64,000 nucleotides of DNA. Origin: CAVSJA01 sp963728145 (lineage in GTDB: Bacteria; Bacteroidota; Bacteroidia; Chitinophagales; Chitinophagaceae). The stretch spans positions 1,160,998-1,224,997 of the forward strand of contig CAVSJA010000007.1 in assembly GCA_963728145.1 (NCBI GenBank), given 5' to 3'. Shown here in pieces: positions 26,020 through 35,119 of the stretch. A program made the position numbers and the translations under genes. How positions within the stretch are numbered: the first letter of the stretch is position 1; each line of letters starts with the position of its first letter. The notes beneath the pieces are model-generated. The model did not search any database, was not told where the DNA came from, and worked only from the letters and a program-made list of their open reading frames with translations.

Positions 26020-27771
26020 ATGAATAGCTTTCTGAAAACTTTACTGGCTTGCTTCCTTGCCCTGCTTCTTTTCTCGATAATGAGTTTTTTCATTTTTCTG
26101 GGTTATGTTATGGGGCTTGCAGCAAAGCCCAAGGAAAGAACCGGCGCGAAAGCCGTGCTGGTGGTTGATCTTGCCAATCCCTATCCCGAGATCATGCTCC
26201 AAAACCCGCTCGCCGGTTTCGGAGAGGATCAATACGATATTCCTTCTTTATATGATTTGGTCAGAATGATCCGGCACGCAAAAGCGGATTCGGCAGTGAA
26301 AGGTATATATCTTAAATGTGGAGTCAATATGAATGGATTTGGATCCAGCGAAGAGATCCGAAATGCGTTGATCGATTTCAAGAGTGGTGGAAAGTTCGTT
26401 TATGCCTACGCTGACATTATTCCTCAAAACGCCTATCATATCGCCAATGTAGCAACGAAAATTTATTGCAACCCACAAGGTGGGGTAGACTGGAGAGGAT
26501 ACTCAATGCGATTGTTCTTTATGAAGAACATGCTCGACAGGTTGGATATAGAACCGCAGATCTTTTTTGCCGGAAAATTCAAAAGCGCTACGGAACCTTT
26601 CCGGGAAGAAAAGATGACAGAACCAAATCGTGTACAGACTTCTGAATTGTTGAATGACCTGTACGCGCATTTTTTGGTGAAAACTTCGGCTGCACGAAAT
26701 ATAGATACGGCTACCCTGCATCGATATGCGAACGAAAATTCAATACAATTCGCTCCAGATGCCCTCAAAGCTGGCCTCGTTGATGGACTGAAATACGATG
26801 ATGAAGTCAAAGAAGAAATCAAAAATTTAATAAAAGTTGATCGCATTGACCGCATCAATTTTGTACCGCTCGGGAAATATGCCAACGCTGCTAATTTCAG
26901 AAAAACCGGTAAGGAAAAAATTGCTGTCATTTATGCACAAGGAGATATTATAGATGGTAAAGGCGACCAGGATATGATCGGAAGTGAAACTTATCGAAAC
27001 CTCGTACGTCGTGCAAGACTTGATAATACAGTGAAAGCAATTGTAGTCCGGATAAATTCAGGTGGTGGTAGTGCTATGGCCAGCGAAAATATCTGGCGTG
27101 AGCTTCAGTTGGCACGGAAAGACAAACCTGTTGTAATAAGTTTCGGAGACGTATCAGCTTCCGGCGGATATTACTTATCCTGTAATGCTGACAGCATCTT
27201 TGCACAACCAAATACGATCACCGGTTCAATTGGTGTATTTGCCTTGTTACCCAATATGGAGAAATTCTTCAAGAATAAATTGGGTGTAACTTTCGATGGC
27301 GTGAAAACTTCACCCGATGCGGATGCATTCTCCATAACTAAACCATTAACCGAATCTCAAAAAAGATATTTCCAACGAGAGGTTGACAGCATTTATCATG
27401 TTTTCATGTCAAGAGTTGCTGAGGGAAGAAGAAAACCACTTGAATACATTGACAGCATCGGGCAGGGTAGAATATGGAGCGGAAGCCGCGCAATGGAACT
27501 GGGCCTGGTGGATCGTATCGGTGGCTTGCAGGATGCAATAGAATGTGCGGCACGCATGGCCAATGTGAAGGACTATCGTCTTCGTGAATATCCTGATCCA
27601 AAATCTGTCTTCGATCTGATCTTTGGCGGTTATGGCGAGAATGCAAAGAGAACTGCAATTAAAGAGGAACTTGGTGAAGAGGGAATGAAGACCTATAACA
27701 CTATCCGACGCGTGAAGAAGATGCTTGGAATAACACAAGCAAGAATGCCTTTTGATTTTACGATAGAATAG
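26020..27771 (+). CDS. sppA: signal peptide peptidase SppA, long (two-domain) type
   Basis: 583 residues. An N-terminal membrane anchor (about 5-32) is followed by two tandem crotonase-like domains. The Ser/Lys dyad is visible: Lys188 in AGKFKSATEP of the first domain and Ser381 in DVSASGGYYLS of the second, as in the E. coli-type 67-kDa enzyme. It digests leftover signal peptides in the membrane. A good promoter lies directly upstream and an inverted repeat follows the stop. Confidence 0.94.
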   Translation: MNSFLKTLLACFLALLLFSIMSFFIFLGYVMGLAAKPKERTGAKAVLVVDLANPYPEIMLQNPLAGFGEDQYDIPSLYDLVRMIRHAKADSAVKGIYLKCGVNMNGFGSSEEIRNALIDFKSGGKFVYAYADIIPQNAYHIANVATKIYCNPQGGVDWRGYSMRLFFMKNMLDRLDIEPQIFFAGKFKSATEPFREEKMTEPNRVQTSELLNDLYAHFLVKTSAARNIDTATLHRYANENSIQFAPDALKAGLVDGLKYDDEVKEEIKNLIKVDRIDRINFVPLGKYANAANFRKTGKEKIAVIYAQGDIIDGKGDQDMIGSETYRNLVRRARLDNTVKAIVVRINSGGGSAMASENIWRELQLARKDKPVVISFGDVSASGGYYLSCNADSIFAQPNTITGSIGVFALLPNMEKFFKNKLGVTFDGVKTSPDADAFSITKPLTESQKRYFQREVDSIYHVFMSRVAEGRRKPLEYIDSIGQGRIWSGSRAMELGLVDRIGGLQDAIECAARMANVKDYRLREYPDPKSVFDLIFGGYGENAKRTAIKEELGEEGMKTYNTIRRVKKMLGITQARMPFDFTIE

Positions 27772-27835
27772 AGGGTTGTCAACCTTGGGCAGGGACTCAC
27801 TAGTTTCTTAATCTCTAATCAAGGTTGACAACCCT
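27772..27835. repeat. inverted repeat after sppA
   Basis: agggttgtcaacctt at 27772-27786 and its exact complement at 27821-27835, loop 34 bases. It starts directly at the sppA stop. It uses the GTTGACA word of hairpins 2-4, but only once per arm. Confidence 0.7.
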
Positions 27836-27855
27836 GAACATTGCGATAACCGCGT

Positions 27856-27921
27856 GCGCTAAAGCTTTAGGCGCCTACGCCAAAGCTTCAGTGCCGGCGC
27901 ACGGTGGCGCAAGCTTTAGCG
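27856..27921. repeat. CTAAAGCTTTAG palindrome pair
   Basis: 27856-27875 (gcgctaaagctttaggcgcc) and 27906-27921 (ggcgcaagctttagcg) are mutually complementary, and the first is itself largely palindromic. A third degenerate copy (gccaaagcttcagtgcc) lies between. No coding sense; the rest of the gap before the permease contains short runs of C and G. Confidence 0.55.
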
Positions 27922-28039
27922 TCGGAGCAAATGGGGAGCAATAAAACCTCTTTAATTTTTTCACTTGATAACGACGAATCAAAAATCATCCGACACCCCC
28001 TTTAGGGGGAAGGGGGGTAACTACAGTCAACTCAAAGCC

Positions 28040-29104
28040 ATGCTGGCCATCACCAAGGCCAGCCTTAGAGCGGTTTTCAGAAGTCCAAGCGCGGTAATAT
28101 TCAGCCTTGTTTTTCCCTTGATTTTTATTTTGGTCTTTGGTTTTATTGGAGGAGGAGGAAGAATTAATCTTCGGGTTGCATTCGCACCAAATACTGATAC
28201 GACAAATCAATTGTACAAAATCCTCAAGAATGCAACGGGGATTACGATTGTCAACAAGCCCGTTGAAGAATTGAATAATGATCTTGAAAAGGGAAGAATT
28301 GCAGCCATTCTCAGTATCACAAAAAATAATTCGGATACTCCTCAATACAAAGTCAATCTCACAAGTTCCGAAGCGGTTAATCCGCAAAATCTCCAGGTAT
28401 TGAAAATAATTCTCGAATCGATGATACAAAGATTGGAGAGTTATCAGCCTGTTTATGCAAGTATTAATCCGGATATTAAAAAAGTTCCGGGCAGGGTTTA
28501 TCGCACAATTGATTTTATTCTTCCCGGTCAGCTGGGATTTTCTTTGTTAGGCGCAGGTGTTTTTGGCGTTGCCTTCATTTTTTTTAATTTAAGACAGACA
28601 CTTGTATTGAAACGATTTTTTGCGACTCCGATAAACAGACCCTTTATTGTTTTTGGTGAAGCGATCAGCAGGGTGATCTTTCAAATGATAACCGCGGTCG
28701 TAATTCTTGCCGTAGGATATTTCGCTTTCAAGTTCACGTTGGTGCACGGTTGGGTGACCTTTCTTGAATTGCTGGTCTTAAGCCTGGTCGGCCTTATCGT
28801 ATTTATGGGGTTTGGTTTTGTTGTGAGTGGGCTTTCAAAAAATGAAAGTGCAATTCCACCTTTTGCCAACCTCATCACCATGCCGCAGTTTATTTTAGGC
28901 GGTACTTTCTTCTCAACAGAAGTCTTTCCAGACTGGCTTCAACCAGTAGCAAATATTCTTCCACTTACTCACCTTAACGATGCGATGCGAAATGTCGCAT
29001 TTGAAGGGGCGCATCTCCTGGATTGCGGAAAACAGTTGGGTATTCTTGGGATCTGGATAGTAGTGGTGTATGCAATTGCAATTAAAGTGTTCCGATGGGA
29101 GTAA
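28040..29104 (+). CDS. ABC-2 type transporter permease
   Basis: 354 residues from MLAITKASLRAVFRSPS. The frame is open from ATG 27965, but that extension runs through a C- and G-run region (cccctttagggggaagg) and looks non-coding. One N-terminal helix is followed by a large extracytoplasmic loop and five C-terminal helices, ending in the family's PLTHLNDAMRNVAFEG signature. It exports lipid, drug or polysaccharide substrates when paired with an ATPase. No ATPase gene is adjacent, so the partner must be elsewhere. Confidence 0.85.
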   Translation: MLAITKASLRAVFRSPSAVIFSLVFPLIFILVFGFIGGGGRINLRVAFAPNTDTTNQLYKILKNATGITIVNKPVEELNNDLEKGRIAAILSITKNNSDTPQYKVNLTSSEAVNPQNLQVLKIILESMIQRLESYQPVYASINPDIKKVPGRVYRTIDFILPGQLGFSLLGAGVFGVAFIFFNLRQTLVLKRFFATPINRPFIVFGEAISRVIFQMITAVVILAVGYFAFKFTLVHGWVTFLELLVLSLVGLIVFMGFGFVVSGLSKNESAIPPFANLITMPQFILGGTFFSTEVFPDWLQPVANILPLTHLNDAMRNVAFEGAHLLDCGKQLGILGIWIVVVYAIAIKVFRWE

Positions 29105-29109
29105 CTTTG
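29076..29109 (+). promoter_or_regulatory. possible promoter inside the end of the permease gene
   Basis: TAACTTTG at 29102-29109 overlaps the permease stop codon and precedes the SRPBCC gene by 25 bases. TTG at 29076-29078 is 23 bases upstream, a little far. Confidence 0.35.
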
Positions 29110-29133
29110 TGATCCAACTGTAAACCCTGCCGG

Positions 29134-29625
29134 ATGCGTTTTGTAAAACTGGGATTGATAAGTGTTGTGATCTTTTCTGCACTCATTTTGCTTTTTTCTC
29201 TTTTGTTTCCTACAGAGGTAAGGGTATCGCGTGCCATAAATGTAAATGCAAGTAAGGACAAGGTTGCCTTATTGATTTCAGATATGCGTTACTGGGAGAG
29301 TTGGAATGAAATGTTAAAATCTCCGGAACTCGGGCAAAAACAATTTACAGCTGATAAATTCTCGTCTGAAGAGATGGAAATCGATCGGCTCGAATCCACG
29401 CCCGACAATATTCGTACGCTTTGGAAAAGAAAGGGTACAGATACCGTTTCGGGGCATTTTAACCTCATTGCAGCAGACACAACAGTGACAGTGGTACACT
29501 GGTATTTTGACTTCAGGGTAAAATGGTATCCCTGGGAGAAATTCGGTAGCATAATCTTTGATAAGCAATTAGGGCCGCCGATGGAAAAGTCGCTCGAGAT
29601 CCTGAAAAAAATGGGGGAGGAATAA
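29134..29625 (+). CDS. SRPBCC-like membrane-anchored protein
   Basis: 163 residues. An N-terminal helix (about 7-26) is followed by a START/polyketide-cyclase-like domain beginning VRVSRAINVNASKDKVALLI, with a late EKFGSIIFDKQLGPPMEKS helix typical of this fold. Probably a ligand-binding domain facing outside. Ligand unknown. 29 bases after the permease gene. Confidence 0.78.
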   Translation: MRFVKLGLISVVIFSALILLFSLLFPTEVRVSRAINVNASKDKVALLISDMRYWESWNEMLKSPELGQKQFTADKFSSEEMEIDRLESTPDNIRTLWKRKGTDTVSGHFNLIAADTTVTVVHWYFDFRVKWYPWEKFGSIIFDKQLGPPMEKSLEILKKMGEE

Positions 29626-29669
29626 TCTGAACTCCTTAATTTTATTGTCCAACTTAAAAAGAAAAAACT

Positions 29670-30167
29670 ATGAAGAAGTTTTTGTTGTTATCCTCACTTG
29701 CCGCATTTATCGTTTCCGGTGCCTGTGGGCAGGAGAGAAAAAGCCCTCACGAAACAGTGGAAGGCAAAAATGTAAAGGTTACTTATGGTCGTCCTTATAA
29801 GAAAAACAGGGAGATCTTTGGTAAACTTGAACCCTACGGAAAAGTATGGCGCGTTGGAGCTGACGAAGCTACGGAAGTCACCTTTACAAAGGATGTCAAC
29901 TTTGCAGGTAAACCGGTAAAGGCGGGTACTTATACCATGTTTGTTATTCCTAATGAAAAGGAATGGACTGTTATTTTGAATTCCCAATTAGGACAATGGG
30001 GCGCTTACAGCTATGACAAAAACAAGGATAAGGACGTCTTGAAAGTATCTGTTCCTGTCAAGAGCCTTTCCAATGTTGTTGAGCAACATACTATACGTTT
30101 CAATGACAAGAATGTGATGATCATTGAATGGGATAAGAGTCAGGTGGAGGTTCCGATTTCAGGATAG
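29670..30167 (+). CDS. DUF2911 secreted protein
   Basis: 165 residues with a signal peptide (about 1-20). The DUF2911 domain shows VKVTYGRPYKKNREIFG, GKVWRVGADEATEVTF and AGTYTMFVIPNEKEWTVI. This family is abundant in Bacteroidota; function unknown. It probably shares a transcript with the SRPBCC gene (44-base gap), which ends at the terminator at 30242. Confidence 0.9.
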   Translation: MKKFLLLSSLAAFIVSGACGQERKSPHETVEGKNVKVTYGRPYKKNREIFGKLEPYGKVWRVGADEATEVTFTKDVNFAGKPVKAGTYTMFVIPNEKEWTVILNSQLGQWGAYSYDKNKDKDVLKVSVPVKSLSNVVEQHTIRFNDKNVMIIEWDKSQVEVPISG

Positions 30168-30187
30168 ACCCTCGGTTGACGACGTTG

Positions 30188-30205
30188 TTCCCGCTTTCGC
30201 GGGAA
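30188..30205. repeat. REP-like small hairpin (ttcccgc-tttc-gcgggaa)
   Basis: A 7-bp stem and tetraloop followed by tgacg, the inverse-orientation relative of 19464-19481. Dispersed-palindrome look; no gene. Confidence 0.6.
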
Positions 30206-30241
30206 TGACGCGGTTGACAAGTTAACAAGGTTAATAAATTG

Positions 30242-30267
30242 AAGGGCTCGCAATGCGGGCCCTTTTT
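30242..30267 (+). terminator. intrinsic terminator after the DUF2911 gene
   Basis: Stem aagggctcgc / gcgggccctt (one G-T pair), loop aat, then a T run. It overlaps the bioA stop codon on the opposite strand. Confidence 0.8.
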
Positions 30268-31573
30268 ATTGGATCATTTCAAGTATTACTTCGTACACAC
30301 GGTTCAGTTCATCTTCTTTGATGCAATAAGGGGGCATGATATAAACTGTATTCCCCAGTGGACGGATATAAACGCCTTTTGATAAAGCTTTTTCTGTGAT
30401 AAGATTGCTGATATTATTCATGTAATCTTTACTGGCAGATTCTAACTCAAAAGCCAGGATCGTCCCCAGGCATCGCGGATTTTGAACACTGAGCGCCTTT
30501 AACCGTTCTAAGAATCGTTGATTCATTTGCGATATCAGCCCGATCTGCAATTGGCAATCTTCATTTTGCAATAACTCCAAACTGCAAACTGCCGCGGTGC
30601 ATGCAAGAGGATTCGCAGTAAATGAATGTCCATGAAAAAAAGTCTTTCGTTTATCATCTGTAAGAAATGCGGAATAGATTCGTTCATTGCAGGCAGTTAC
30701 TCCAAGCGCCATAGTTCCGCCGGTTAATCCTTTGCTCAGGCAGATGATATCGGGTTTTTCTTCGCAGTATTCAGATGCAAATAGTTTTCCTGTTCTTCCG
30801 AATCCAGTCATTACTTCATCGGCGATACAAATAATATTATGCGCATGGCAGATCTTTAAAAGATTATTCAAGCCTTCAGCATTATACATATTCATTCCAC
30901 CTGCACCTTGCACCAATGGTTCATAGATAAAACACGCGATCTCATCAAATGGAAGTTGTTTGATTTTATCTACCAGTTCACTTGAACCCGGGGCATCAAT
31001 AAAAATCACTTCAAACAATTTATCCTGGAAGGCCAATGTAAACACACTTCTATCACTCACGCTCATCGCCCCAAACGTATCTCCGTGATAAGAATTCCGA
31101 AAGGCAAGTATTTTATTTCTGAATTGGCTCGAAGCTCGCGGCTCATAGCTAGAGGCTTTTTCATTCCACCACCATTGCAATCCCATCTTGATCCCCACCT
31201 CCGTAGCTGTGGATCCGTTATCGCTGTAAAAGATTTTTGAAAAACCTATTGGAAGAATTCCCAATAAACCTTCGGCGAGGTTGATAGCGGGCTCATGGGT
31301 AAAACCTGCAAAAATTACCTGCTCCAGCTTTAAGGCCTGTTCATAAACTCTTTTTGCTATATATGGATGGGCATGTCCGTGCAGGTTTACCCACCAACTG
31401 CTGATGGCATCCATATACCGATTTCCATTCTCATCTACCAGGTAAAGCCCTTCAGCTTTAACAATTGGAATGGGATCCGACATATATTTTTGAGGAGTAA
31501 ATGGGTGCCAGATACTATTTCGATCCCTTTCGCTGAGCGTCAGTGATTTAGATTGCAATTCCTGAATTTTCAT
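30266..31573 (-). CDS. bioA: adenosylmethionine-8-amino-7-oxononanoate aminotransferase
   Basis: A class III PLP aminotransferase of biotin synthesis, about 435 residues from MKIQELQSKSL. The frame is open to 31633, but the extra N-terminus is translated from a GC hairpin. Family blocks: SIWHPFTPQKYM at the N-terminus, ISSWWVNLHGHAHP, DEVMTGFGRTGKLFA with the PLP-binding Asp, and the Schiff-base lysine in CLSKGLTGGTMALG. It makes DAPA from KAPA in the cytoplasm. No other bio gene is adjacent in the window. Confidence 0.93.
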   Translation of the reverse strand: MKIQELQSKSLTLSERDRNSIWHPFTPQKYMSDPIPIVKAEGLYLVDENGNRYMDAISSWWVNLHGHAHPYIAKRVYEQALKLEQVIFAGFTHEPAINLAEGLLGILPIGFSKIFYSDNGSTATEVGIKMGLQWWWNEKASSYEPRASSQFRNKILAFRNSYHGDTFGAMSVSDRSVFTLAFQDKLFEVIFIDAPGSSELVDKIKQLPFDEIACFIYEPLVQGAGGMNMYNAEGLNNLLKICHAHNIICIADEVMTGFGRTGKLFASEYCEEKPDIICLSKGLTGGTMALGVTACNERIYSAFLTDDKRKTFFHGHSFTANPLACTAAVCSLELLQNEDCQLQIGLISQMNQRFLERLKALSVQNPRCLGTILAFELESASKDYMNNISNLITEKALSKGVYIRPLGNTVYIMPPYCIKEDELNRVYEVILEMIQ

Positions 31574-31625
31574 GTCATCCCTGATCATACTTGTGACCAA
31601 ATTTAAGAAAGGCAAAATTAGCCTG

Positions 31626-31642
31626 CCCCGCAAAAGGCGGGG
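31626..31642. repeat. short GC hairpin upstream of bioA
   Basis: ccccgc, loop aaaag, gcgggg. It lies in the bioA leader; role unknown. Similar GC hairpins occur at 885-904. Confidence 0.5.
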
Positions 31643-31720
31643 AAATATGAAATATCAAATATAAAATTGGGAAGAAAGCAACGGTAATTCTGAGGGGATT
31701 GTCACAAGATATTGGGGTTA

Positions 31721-31822
31721 GGAATTAGGATTTGGGTATTGGGAATTAGGAATCCCAGCTGTCGGTAATGCTTTAGGGATGAGAACCCAAATCCAAATTC
31801 CCAATACCCAATTCCAAATTCC
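31721..31822. repeat. tandem-word hairpin 7 (ggaattagg words), divergent region
   Basis: The 5' arm 31721-31755 (ggaattaggatttgggtatt and on) pairs with the 3' arm 31784-31822 (aacccaaatccaaattccca and on). Both neighbours (bioA and the sigma factor) are transcribed away from it, so it is not a conventional terminator. Confidence 0.8.
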
Positions 31823-31851
31823 TTTCACAAAGCACGGATATCGATTAATAA

Positions 31852-32415
31852 ATGGATTCAAATCGGCTGGTCAAAGACTGTTTAAGAGGTAAGGCAAGCG
31901 CCCAACGGGAGCTCTATGAGTTGTACTCAGAGAGTATGCTGGGTATTTGTTACCGTTATACCAAGTCGATGGTGGATGCCGAAGATGTATTGCAGGAGGG
32001 ATTCATCAAAGTGTACAAGAATCTGCATCAATATAAGTTTGAGGGGGAGTTGGGAGGATGGATAAGACGAATCATGGTGAATACTGCAATCAATTATTTG
32101 AAGAAAAACACCCGTTACCAGGTTGATCTGTCTTTCCTGGATAATGGTTTACATCCAGTATCGGATGATGATCCTGGAAGCCTGATGAATGCAAAAGAAC
32201 TCGCAGATCTGATCCGGCAATTACCTACGGGATACCAGACAATTTTCAACCTCCATGGAGTAGAAGGTTTTTCGCATGTGGAGATCGGTAAGATCCTTGG
32301 CATTAACGAAGGAACATCCCGCTCTCAATATTCGCGTGCCCGTGCCTTACTGATCAGTTGGTTGAAAGTGCATAAAAATGCTGACCTAAAAAAAGAGAAC
32401 TATGCCCGGCCATGA
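31852..32415 (+). CDS. RNA polymerase ECF sigma factor
   Basis: 187 residues. Region 2 (about 10-80) has RELYELYSESMLGICYRYTK and AEDVLQEGFIKVYKNL. Region 4 (about 120-175) has LPTGYQTIFNLHGVEGFSHVEI and the recognition helix in GINEGTSRSQYSRARALL. It directs transcription of a regulon that usually includes its own operon. It overlaps the next gene by 14 bases. Confidence 0.93.
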   Translation: MDSNRLVKDCLRGKASAQRELYELYSESMLGICYRYTKSMVDAEDVLQEGFIKVYKNLHQYKFEGELGGWIRRIMVNTAINYLKKNTRYQVDLSFLDNGLHPVSDDDPGSLMNAKELADLIRQLPTGYQTIFNLHGVEGFSHVEIGKILGINEGTSRSQYSRARALLISWLKVHKNADLKKENYARP

Positions 32416-33805
32416 GTTTGAAAAGAATGTACAGCAGAGACTGGACGAGCTAAAGCTTCGTCCCTCTGAACCTGTATGGAAAAATGTAGAAAAGAATATT
32501 CGGCAAGAAAAACGCCGCCGAAGAGCGATTCTTTGGCTTCCGATACTTTTATTGTTCCTCGGAACAAGCGGATATTTTTTGATTAGTAAAAATGGTTCTG
32601 TTTCAGGTGAAATGGCTGTCAAGAACAAACCAACAAAAGAAAAAAGTAATTCATCGACATCATCCATAACAAAAGAAGAAAACAAAACTCACAATCTTCA
32701 AAATGAAGAAAAGGAAAAGAACGAAAATCAAGAATTGAGTCCCAAAGATTTGAATGAGAAATCAGTCGTGAAAATTCCGAAAAACCGGAATACAAGTTCA
32801 AGCACTAGACAATCTCAGCTATCGATTAATAAACATTTCGATAAGACTACAATCCCTGTTAGCAAGGATAGAGATCAGGTCCAACCATTGACTAGAGGAC
32901 AGGAAAATGTTGATTTGACCAGGAATCAAAACGATGTTCAGTTGATGGAAAATGATGAATACTTAATTAAATATGCCAATATAAATCCATCGTTGATTAA
33001 AGGTTCAAGTCCGGTGGTTGGAATTTCTATTCCTGGAAATCATTCAGCAGCTATTCAAACACCCGAAGTTGATTTGAACGCGCTTTCTGCCTCAAATAAG
33101 AATGAAAAAAACAGGTCAGCTAAATGGCAATGGGGTCTTGATTTAAGTCTGGGAACTTCTTCAGCAAATAGCGAATTGAGTCTTCTCAAATCCACGGCCC
33201 AAATGGATAACGGAAGTTTGGGTGTGAATGTTGGTAGCAATTTTCAATCAAGCGCTGGAAGACCTTCTTCAATTTCAATTGAACCTGGATTTTATTGGGC
33301 GGCAGGCGGATTCATACAAAGGAATTTCTCAAATTCATTTGCTCTTTCAACAGGATTGCGGTATGCTCAATACAATACCCGGATATTTACCGAAACAAGG
33401 GAAGATAGTACGCGGATTTTCCTTAATTCCAGGAATTCAACTACGGCGGATGAAGCCAGTCAATACACGAACCGCTATCATTTCCTTGAATTACCGGTGA
33501 CAGCCCAGTTCAAACTCAACAAATCAAATAGTTTCCCGGTTTTTGCAAATCTTGGAATGTCCGTCGGCTGGTTGCTCGGAGCCAATGCCATGAACTTTGA
33601 GGGAAATTCGGGTACTAATCTCTTTAATGAAACTCAATTTGGATTGCATGGAGGATTTTTATTCGGAGTTTTGAACAAGAGCAAGTATCCGGTCAGGGTA
33701 GGACCCTCGTTTAATTACAAATTGTCGAAGCTCATGGAAAATGCATCGTCGAATAAGCACCTCCTTTCATTTGGAGTTGATTTCCGGGTTTTACTCAAAA
33801 AATAA
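32402..33805 (+). CDS. anti-sigma-like membrane protein fused to an outer-membrane beta-barrel-like domain
   Basis: 467 residues. A short charged N-terminus (about 1-42) is followed by one membrane helix (about 43-62, LWLPILLLFLGTSGYFLI) and a long Ser/Asn/Lys-rich linker (about 65-230). A C-terminal beta-rich domain resembles PorT/OMP-barrel proteins (FYWAAGGFIQRNFSNSFALS, LSTGLRYAQYNTR). The position directly after and overlapping the sigma gene and the RskA-like topology suggest it restrains the sigma factor. The barrel-like C-terminus is odd for an inner-membrane protein and may act as a periplasmic sensor. Inference only. Confidence 0.75.
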   Translation: MPGHEFEKNVQQRLDELKLRPSEPVWKNVEKNIRQEKRRRRAILWLPILLLFLGTSGYFLISKNGSVSGEMAVKNKPTKEKSNSSTSSITKEENKTHNLQNEEKEKNENQELSPKDLNEKSVVKIPKNRNTSSSTRQSQLSINKHFDKTTIPVSKDRDQVQPLTRGQENVDLTRNQNDVQLMENDEYLIKYANINPSLIKGSSPVVGISIPGNHSAAIQTPEVDLNALSASNKNEKNRSAKWQWGLDLSLGTSSANSELSLLKSTAQMDNGSLGVNVGSNFQSSAGRPSSISIEPGFYWAAGGFIQRNFSNSFALSTGLRYAQYNTRIFTETREDSTRIFLNSRNSTTADEASQYTNRYHFLELPVTAQFKLNKSNSFPVFANLGMSVGWLLGANAMNFEGNSGTNLFNETQFGLHGGFLFGVLNKSKYPVRVGPSFNYKLSKLMENASSNKHLLSFGVDFRVLLKK

Positions 33806-33861
33806 TTTCCGAAGACGCAACGCCGGGTTTTGGTTGCTTGTCAGTCTCAAAACTGACTATT

Positions 33862-35118
33862 ATGAAAAGCAATCTTCTTCCACTACGCTGGCTGATGTTC
33901 TTGCTCATTCCCGTTTTATTCAACGGTTGCTTAAAAGACCATTGTACGAGGACCTATACTATTTACAATCCGATATACAAAACCACAGAAGAAGTCAGGG
34001 CAAATATTCGAAGTAATCCTGCCAGAGAGATTAGCAAACCTGGCAAACTCTATATCAAGGGCAGTTATATTTTCCTGAATGAAATTGATAAGGGGATCCA
34101 TGTGATCGACAATAGCAATCCTTCTTCACCCAGAAATATTGCGTTTATTGATATTCCAGGCAATCTGGATCTCGCAGCAAAAGGGAATACTTTGTATGCT
34201 GATCTATATAATGACATGGTAACCTTAGATATCAGCGATCCCTTGAATGTCCAGGTGAAGAAGATCATGGATGATCAGTTCCCTTATCGCCGCTATTCAA
34301 ATGGATTTATGCCAGATACGAGTAAAGTTATTGTGGATTGGCAAATGAGGGATACCATAGTCAACATTGACTGTAATATGGGTTTCACCTGGGTTTCAAG
34401 TTGTAGAAGTTGCTTTTTAGCTTCAGCCGATGCAAGCAGGGCTTCAGGTTTTTCACCAGTTGGTATGGGAGGCTCGATGGCCAGGTTTTCTATCGTGAAT
34501 AATGTGTTGTATACTGTTTCAGATTCTGAATTAAAAGCTTTTGATATTTCGAATACTAACGATCCCGCTTTAAATAGCAGTCAATCGATAGGGTGGAATA
34601 TTGAAACGATCTATCCGCTAAAGGATAAGCTTTTCATCGGTTCAAATACCGGGATGAGCATTTATTCAATTGCCAACCCATTTCAACCAATAAAGCAGGG
34701 CAGTTTTACGCATGCATTTGCCTGTGATCCTGTTGTAGCCGATAATAACTATGCTTATGTAACCCTTCGCACGGATAACAATTGCCGCCAGGCGGAAAAT
34801 CTACTTGATATTGTAGACATAGCGAATGTGATGAGCCCAACTTTACGCACGAGGTATTCGATGATCAATCCGCATGGGCTTTCTATTGACGGGAATCTTT
34901 TATTCATCTGTGACGGCAGGGCCGGATTAAAACTTTATGACGTTTCCAATCCAAACGATATAAAGCTGCGGAACCATTCTCAAGGAATAGAAACTTATGA
35001 TGTAATCGCATTCAATGGCCTTGCACTTGTGGTGGCTAAAGATGGTTTATACCAATTCGACTATAAGAATTTGAATGATGTCAAACTGTTGAGCAGGATT
35101 GGGTTAAAAAATCAATAG
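33862..35118 (+). CDS. LVIVD-repeat beta-propeller lipoprotein
   Basis: 418 residues from MKSNLLPLRWL. The signal and lipobox end at Cys (LFNGC). Repeats of the LVIVD type follow (INIDKGIHVIDNSNPSSPRN-like, DMVTLDISDPLNVQ, LLDIVDIANVMSPTL, GLKLYDVSNPNDIKL), predicted to form a beta-propeller. Surface-exposed, probably a binding scaffold. It lies in the sigma factor operon: 56 bases from the previous gene and 1 base from the next. Confidence 0.82.
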   Translation: MKSNLLPLRWLMFLLIPVLFNGCLKDHCTRTYTIYNPIYKTTEEVRANIRSNPAREISKPGKLYIKGSYIFLNEIDKGIHVIDNSNPSSPRNIAFIDIPGNLDLAAKGNTLYADLYNDMVTLDISDPLNVQVKKIMDDQFPYRRYSNGFMPDTSKVIVDWQMRDTIVNIDCNMGFTWVSSCRSCFLASADASRASGFSPVGMGGSMARFSIVNNVLYTVSDSELKAFDISNTNDPALNSSQSIGWNIETIYPLKDKLFIGSNTGMSIYSIANPFQPIKQGSFTHAFACDPVVADNNYAYVTLRTDNNCRQAENLLDIVDIANVMSPTLRTRYSMINPHGLSIDGNLLFICDGRAGLKLYDVSNPNDIKLRNHSQGIETYDVIAFNGLALVVAKDGLYQFDYKNLNDVKLLSRIGLKNQ

Positions 35119-35119
35119 T

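Noticed and set aside
31574..31633. Longer BioA start
   Set aside because: The extra residues are encoded by the ccccgc/gcgggg hairpin and lie outside the family's N-terminal boundary.
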